Positions 56,580 to 64,000 of a stretch of DNA of 64,000 nucleotides are shown one piece after another; position 1 is the first letter of the stretch, and each line of letters opens with the position of its first letter. Position numbers and translations under genes: made by a program. Location of the stretch: contig OX457028.1 in assembly GCA_949752745.1 (NCBI GenBank), positions 5,948,095 through 6,012,094 on the forward strand, read 5' to 3'. This DNA is from Protula sp. h YS-2021 (lineage: Eukaryota > Annelida > Polychaeta > Sabellida > Serpulidae). The notes under the pieces were generated by a model. The model worked only from the letters and a program-made list of their open reading frames with translations, had not been told where the DNA came from and did not search any database.

Positions 56580-57254
56580 ATTCACAGAAACATCGACAAA
56601 AGAAACTATTTTGGGGACATTTCGCTGTGATGACATGTTTGTGGGATTCTGTTTTGGTTTACACAAGTGCGGGGAATTTTCTGTGTATCACTTTTCCCAT
56701 GCAGTTCACTGTTCTTATACAAAGTGACCGATTTGAATTTATGAACGTCGCGGGATTGGATAGTACGGGCAATTTTCATGTATCGGGGTCTCAAAACCTG
56801 CCAGATTTCCCGAGGTATTTAGGAAGTGTTTGGGTTCGTACATTTCGCATGGTTATGTGCGTTCGCGTATCAGTTTGAAAGTTTCAATGTGTTATTTGCA
56901 TTTAATTTTTATCGTATAAAGTGACCGACTGTAAATTTATGAAAGTGGCGGTGATGGGTAGTACGGGCAAGTTTCATGTGACAGGGTCACAAAAGCTGCC
57001 AAGTTTGCCGATGTGTTAAAAAAAATTCTCGCTTCGCAGATTTCGCGTGGTTGCACTATATTTCGCAAGGTTGTGGATGTGTGCGTACATTTCGCTTGTC
57101 AGTTCGAAAGTATTAACTGTGTTATTTGCAGTTCACTGCTCCTAAACGAAGTGGCCGACTTTAAATTTATGAGCGTTGCGAGATTGGGTAGTACGAGTAA
57201 ATGTCATGTGACAGGGTCTCAAAAGTTGCAAATTTTGCTGATGTTTCTGTGAGT

Positions 57255-57419
57255 AAGAACATTTTGGTGTTCGCACATTTCGCATGGTTGTGTGAGTACA
57301 TTTCGCTTGTCAATTCGAAAGCTTTAACTGCGTTATTTTCAGTTAACTTTTCTCACACCAAGTGACCGACTTAAGTACGTACAAAACCATGCGAAATGTG
57401 CGAACACCAAAATGTTCTA
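57255..57419 (+). repeat. Inverted repeat spanning units B and C, copy 2
   Basis: 57255-57299 pairs with 57375-57419, at the same place in the second higher-order repeat, with a loop of similar length. Confidence 0.85.
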
Positions 57420-58856
57420 ATTCACAGAAACATCGACAAAATTTTCGAAGTTTGGGACCCTGTCACATACATGGTTGTGGACGTACGTTTCGCATGTGAT
57501 GTTTTGGGGCACAGGGACAAAGTTCAGTTGCGAGCATACCTTTCAAATTTTTACAAGAAAAATAAATAGGCGGATGAAGCTTCAGATCCATTTAAGAAAA
57601 AGAAACTATTTCGGGGACATTTCTCTGTGATGACATGTTTGTGGGATTCTGTTTTGGTTTACACAAGTGTGGGGAGTGTTCTTTGTATCACTTTCACGTG
57701 CAGTTCACTGTTCTTATACGAAGTGACCGACTTTAAATTTATGAACGTCGCGGGGCTGGGTAGTACGGGCAATTTTCATACAACGGGGTCTCAAAACCTG
57801 CCAAATTTGCCGAGGTATTTAAAAAGAAGTGCTTGGGTTCGTACATTTCGCATGGTTATGTGCGTTCGCGTATCAATTTGAAAGTTTCAATGTGTTATTT
57901 GCATTTGATTTTTCTCGTATAAAGTGACTGACTGTAAATTTATGAAAGTGGCGGCGATGGGTAGTACGGGCAAGTTTCATGTGACAAGGTCACAAAAGCT
58001 GCCAAGTTTGCCGATGTGTTTAAAAAAGAAATACTTGCGTCGTAGATTTCGCGTGGTTGCACTATATTTTGCATGGTTGTGTATGAGCGTACATTTCGCT
58101 TGTCAGTTCGAAAGTTCACTGTTCGGAGTGACCAATTTCAAAGTTTATGAACGTTGCGAGATTGGGTAGTACGAGCATATGGTATGTTACAGAGCCTCAA
58201 AACTTGGAAATTTTGCCGATGTTGCCGTGATTAAGTAAATTTTGGTGTTCGCACATTTTGCATGGTTGTGTACGTACATTTCGCATGTCAGTTTGAAAGT
58301 TTTAATTGTGTTATTTTCAGTTCACTTTTCTCATACGAAGTCACCGACTTTAAATTTATGAACGTCACGAGATGGGGTAGTACACCCAAGTTGTGTTGCA
58401 GGGTCCCTAAACTTGCAAATTTTGTGCATGGTTGTGTACGTACATTTCGCATGTTAGTTTGAAAGTTTCAGCTGTGTATTTTGTTTTCTTAAGAAAGCTT
58501 TTATGTGGTTTATATTCCATTGCCTCACGTTTTTTCGGTCTATCATTTGAAATTTTAACTAGTACACATAACACTGAGCTTGAAAATAAGATAGAGTTGG
58601 TTATTTACAAATCACGGTTATATCAGTAGGGGATTTTGTTGTATTATTTTTTTCTGTATTTTGGTTTTATTTTAAAAGAGTTTTGTTTTTAAACATTCAT
58701 CTGTATTAATCTGTATTTTGTTTTTAAACAATTCATCTGTATAATATAAATCTATGTTTTTAAACATTCATCTGTTTTAATATCTTTTGTACTGCTCTTC
58801 AATATTTTGTAACTCTTCAATTAATGTTAAATAGTTTATGTATAGAAATGAAAGAA

Positions 58857-58891
58857 AATAAATATTACATTGTGATTATGGTGTAAATAAA
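58857..58891 (+). terminator. Candidate polyadenylation signals for the PWWP gene
   Basis: Two AATAAA hexamers, 58857-58862 and 58886-58891, followed by a T/G-rich stretch (cgcttgtttggcttttattt). If used, the 3'UTR would be about 2.8 kb and include the 205-bp array. Confidence 0.45.
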
Positions 58892-59296
58892 AGAAAACAA
58901 ACTCTACGCTTGTTTGGCTTTTATTTAGTGTTTCCCTAATACTCTTTTACAGAAAGCACGTGGCCTTTGTTTATAAACAAAATCGGTTTGTTTACATTTT
59001 TTACACAGTCTCGATTCACATCAAACTTATAGTTGCAGATATCAAAAAATGGTGTAAAATATGCAAATTATGTAAACAAAATATTCCGTTTCGCAGGGTT
59101 CATGCTTTGTTAAATTTCTCTTAATCTGTTGTCTTTTATATATTTTCGCTTTCGGAATTGAATGTAAAAAAAATCTACCGAGATTTTCATATACAACTTA
59201 TGTCTGAAAAGTCCCTAATAACGAAGTTAGATTTTTGGCGTACATTTCGCGAGTTGGAGAAGAAATCGCGATTCGTCGTTTGTTTCCCGACATACC

Positions 59297-61368
<2,072 letters not shown>

Positions 61369-61466
61369 AGGGAGGGAGGGAGGGAGGGAGGGAGGGAGGG
61401 AGGGAGGGAGGGAGGGAGGGAGGGAGGGAGGGAGGGAGGGAGGGAGGGAGGGAGGGAGGGAGGGAA
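61369..61466. repeat. (GGGA)n microsatellite
   Basis: About 24 perfect GGGA units. G-runs of this spacing can form G-quadruplexes on the plus strand. Confidence 0.97.
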
Positions 61467-61469
61467 AGG

Positions 61470-62600
61470 GGTAGGTGGTAGATAGATATGCTCGGTTATT
61501 CCATGCAGCTCATTTAAATGGGTTTTTCTTACACAAATCCAGTAATGTATACATGGTGTTACTCTGTTAGGGGTTCTATGTAACGTTATTATCACCATGT
61601 TAAATGTGAATTCAAAAACGCTTGAGAGACGTCTATTTTCCTTAAAAACAATCCACAGTTTACGAAATTTCGACATTTTGTTAGTGGATAATGTTACTTC
61701 AAGTCAATTTCTGCAGGACAATGTTCACTCTTAAAACTGACTCTACCAATACATCAACCTTAAGAGTTTTAAGATCGAAATTTGGAATTATTTTGAAACA
61801 GCTTTTGCGTCAGTAGCAATGAGACCATTTCAGCAGGATATACGACTCTGATCTGAATGGCGAGAAGAAACAAACAGGCAGCACGCAATGTACTTGATTA
61901 TTGAATAACCGCAATCTAACTTGTCTGCTGTTTGTCGGATGGTTTCAGTTACAGTGGCGTGTGATTAAAAGGTCTTATATTTATTTTACACAATAAGCAA
62001 ACAATTTTATATCCTTGTTGATTTATTTCTTTCACCCATAATTATTAAATGATTAAATAGTTTTATTCTTGAACAAAAATATCATAACCATTACAGTCAA
62101 ATTAAAACACACACTGTTTACTTGTTAGGGCACTGCATAAAGCTAAAGCCTGGTGTTTCGTCACCATAACATTTTATTTAGAAGCCAACGATTGTGTCAG
62201 TTTGTAAACAGAGGCAGCAAATGATATGACTAATTACGACATCAGAAACTTCAGAAGCAAAATATATGACATATTCAAAATGTGTTGGAAAATAATTCAA
62301 AACAATGTTTCATTCACTATCAAGGAGAATCCTCCAAAACACGTATCGTTTTATCGCTCATTCCAAATGGATGCTTAATCTCCAGATAGAATATATTCCT
62401 CAGTACGTATACAAATACAAAAATTCTACAAAAACACAATACTAAATAAAGTAAGGCCTCAATAATTACACAACGTCGCTAATATGTTAAAGACTAACGA
62501 GCCTATAACATAGAATATGCTAAATAATCTATTAAACAGTTACGCTAGCTTTGAACCATACTGGCAGCGATAAAGTCATAAGTCAAAGGCTGTGGGTCAC
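61470..62600. other. Intergenic DNA, no gene recognised
   Basis: AT-rich sequence without coding signal, ending where the satellite array begins. Confidence 0.45.
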
Positions 62601-64000
62601 GGTAAGGGTTATAACAGGGATTAAGGCAAGGGTCATTGCAAGAGTCAAGCCAGGGGGCATGGCAGGATTCATGGCAGGGTTATGGCAGGGATTCAGGCAA
62701 GGGTCATTGCAAGAGTCAAGCCAGGGGGCATGGCAGGATTCATGGCAGGATTATGGCAGGGATTAAAGCAAGGGTCATTCAAGAGATAAGCCAGGGGGCA
62801 TGGCAGGATTCATGGCAGGGTTATGGCAGGGATTAAGGCAAGGGTCATTGCAAGAGTCAAGCCAGGGGGCATGGCAGGAGTCATGGCAGGGTTATGGCAG
62901 GGATTAAAGCAAGGGTCATTCAAGAGATAAGCCAGGGGGCATGGCAGGATTCATGGCAGGGTTATGGCAGGGATTCAGGCAAGGGTCATTGCAAGAGTCA
63001 AGCCAGGGGGCATGGCAGGATTCATGGCAGGATTATGGCAGGGATTAAAGCAAGGGTCATTCAAGAGATAAGCCAGGGGGCATGGCAGGATTCATGGCAG
63101 GGTTATGGCAGGGATTCAGGCAAGGGTCATTGCAAGAGTCAAGCCAGGGGGCATGGCAGGATTCATGGCAGGGTTATGGCAGAGATTAAGGCAAGGGTAA
63201 TTGCAAGAGTCAAGCCAGGGGGCATGGCAGGATTCATGGCAGGGATTAAAGCAAGGGTCATTCAAGAGATAAGCCAGGGGGCATGGCAGGATTCATGGCA
63301 GGGTTATGGCAGGGATTAAGGCAAGGGTCATTGCAAGAGTCAAGCCAGGGGGCATGGCAGGAGTCATGGCAGGGTTATGGCAGAGATTAAGGCAAGGGTC
63401 ATTGCAAGAGTCAAGCCAGGGGGCATGGCAGGGTTATGGCAGGGATTAAGGCAAGGGTCATTGCAAGAGTCAAGCCAGGTGGCATGGCAGGACTCATGGC
63501 AGGGTTATGGCAGGGATTAAGGCAAGGGTCATTGCAAGAGTCAAGCCAGGTGGCATGGCAGGACTCATGGCAGGGTTATGGCAGGGATTAAAGCAAGGGT
63601 CATTGCAAGAGTCAAGCCAGGGGGCATGGCAGGATTAATGGCAGGGTTATGGCAAGGATTAAGGCAAGGGTCATTGCAAGAGTCAAGCCAGGGGGCATGG
63701 CAGGATTCATGGCAGGATTATGGCAGGGATTAAAGCAAGGGTCATTCAAGAGATAAGCCAGGGGGCATGGCAGGGTTATGGCAGGGATTAAGGCAAGGGT
63801 CATTGCAAGAGTCAAGCCAGGTGGCATGGCAGGACTCATGGCAGGGTTATGGCAGGGATTAAGGCAAGGGTCATTGCAAGAGTCAAGCCAGGGGGCATGG
63901 CAGGACTCATGGCAGGGTTATGGCAGGGATTAAAGCAAGGGTCATTGCAAGAGTCAAGCCAGGGGGCATGGCAGGATTCATGGCAGGGTTATGGCAGGGA
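62600..64000 (+). repeat. Satellite array of 71/70-bp units, continues past window
   Basis: About 20 units of ggattaaggcaagggtcatt, gcaagagtcaagccaggg, ggcatggcaggattcatgg and ggttatggcag. Two main variants: A with ttgcaagagtcaagcc (71 bp) and B with ttcaagagataagcc (70 bp). Unit starts (ggtcatt): 62702, 62773, 62843, 62914, 62984, 63055, 63125 and so on. Some units lack the ggttatggcag block. Confidence 0.96.

Larger units (their letters stand above)
56070..58480 (+). repeat. Higher-order tandem array of about 205-bp units (A-B-C-D)
   Basis: Eleven or so units, each with an attty gcagttcact block, gtgaccgactttaaatttatg, gggtagtacg, a ctcaaaa block and repeated catttcgc. Units fall into four types in fixed order: A near 56081, 56922, 57922; B near 56318, 57148, 58130; C near 56520, 57362; D near 56727, 57724. 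The higher-order period is therefore about 840-1000 bp. Lies directly after the PWWP stop codon and before the candidate poly(A) sites, so it may be in the 3'UTR. Confidence 0.85.

Noticed and set aside
62894..63319. 141-codon Gly/Gln-rich open frame
   Set aside because: Arises from alternating 71- and 70-bp satellite units; not a gene.
62600..64000. CRISPR-like array
   Set aside because: Units are contiguous and similar throughout, without unique spacers; this is eukaryotic satellite DNA.

Overview
This window is animal nuclear DNA, most likely from an aquatic invertebrate. The genes are split by GT...AG introns, there are long TA, GT, TAA and GGGA microsatellites, and the mobile DNA is of animal types: BEL/Pao LTR retrotransposons, a non-LTR element of the CR1/L2 kind, and short elements with hairpin ends. 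I cannot name the species. No bacterial operons, rRNA, convincing tRNA genes or CRISPR arrays are visible. I assigned exons by eye from splice sites and reading phase, without searches.

Region by region. (1) 2.3-9.2 kb, minus strand: a 14-exon gene for an SLC5-family sodium/solute symporter. All splice phases agree, but one exon expected after transmembrane helix 3 is not recognisable. (2) 9.3-19.9 kb: intergenic DNA with TA runs, hairpin elements, a dispersed repeat and one orphan exon-like segment at 19.93-20.07 kb. (3) 20.2-20.8 kb (+) and 30.1-31.8 kb (-): two inverted copies of the 3' end of a PIWI-clade Argonaute gene. Both are broken, and both carry a 43-44 bp tandem repeat of an exon end plus its 5' splice site. 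(4) 21.3-26.7 kb: a tandem repeat interrupted by a decayed non-LTR retrotransposon, then an LTR-like duplicated segment. (5) 29.37-29.69 kb (-): an intronless, open copy of ribosomal protein eS26 (RPS26). (6) 33.4-44.95 kb: two decayed BEL/Pao elements, head to tail, sharing one central LTR. They match through the 5' region and gag but carry unlike pol regions. (7) 47-59 kb: a plus-strand PWWP-domain gene. Its first three recognised exons are tandemly duplicated (2.27 kb period), its fourth exon is also duplicated (second copy dead), and its last intron holds a 64-bp-arm hairpin. A higher-order array of about 205-bp units lies immediately downstream, in the 3'UTR or flank. (8) 59.3-64 kb: long GT and GGGA microsatellites and a 71/70-bp satellite that runs off the window end.

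The intact-looking host genes are the symporter, the PWWP gene and possibly the RPS26 retrocopy; nothing links them functionally. The PIWI fragments and retroelements are relics. The points most worth checking are the repeated splice donors in the PIWI fragments, the PWWP duplication whose junction creates a donor in phase with the second copy, the intronic hairpin, and the four-unit higher-order repeat with its own conserved hairpin.
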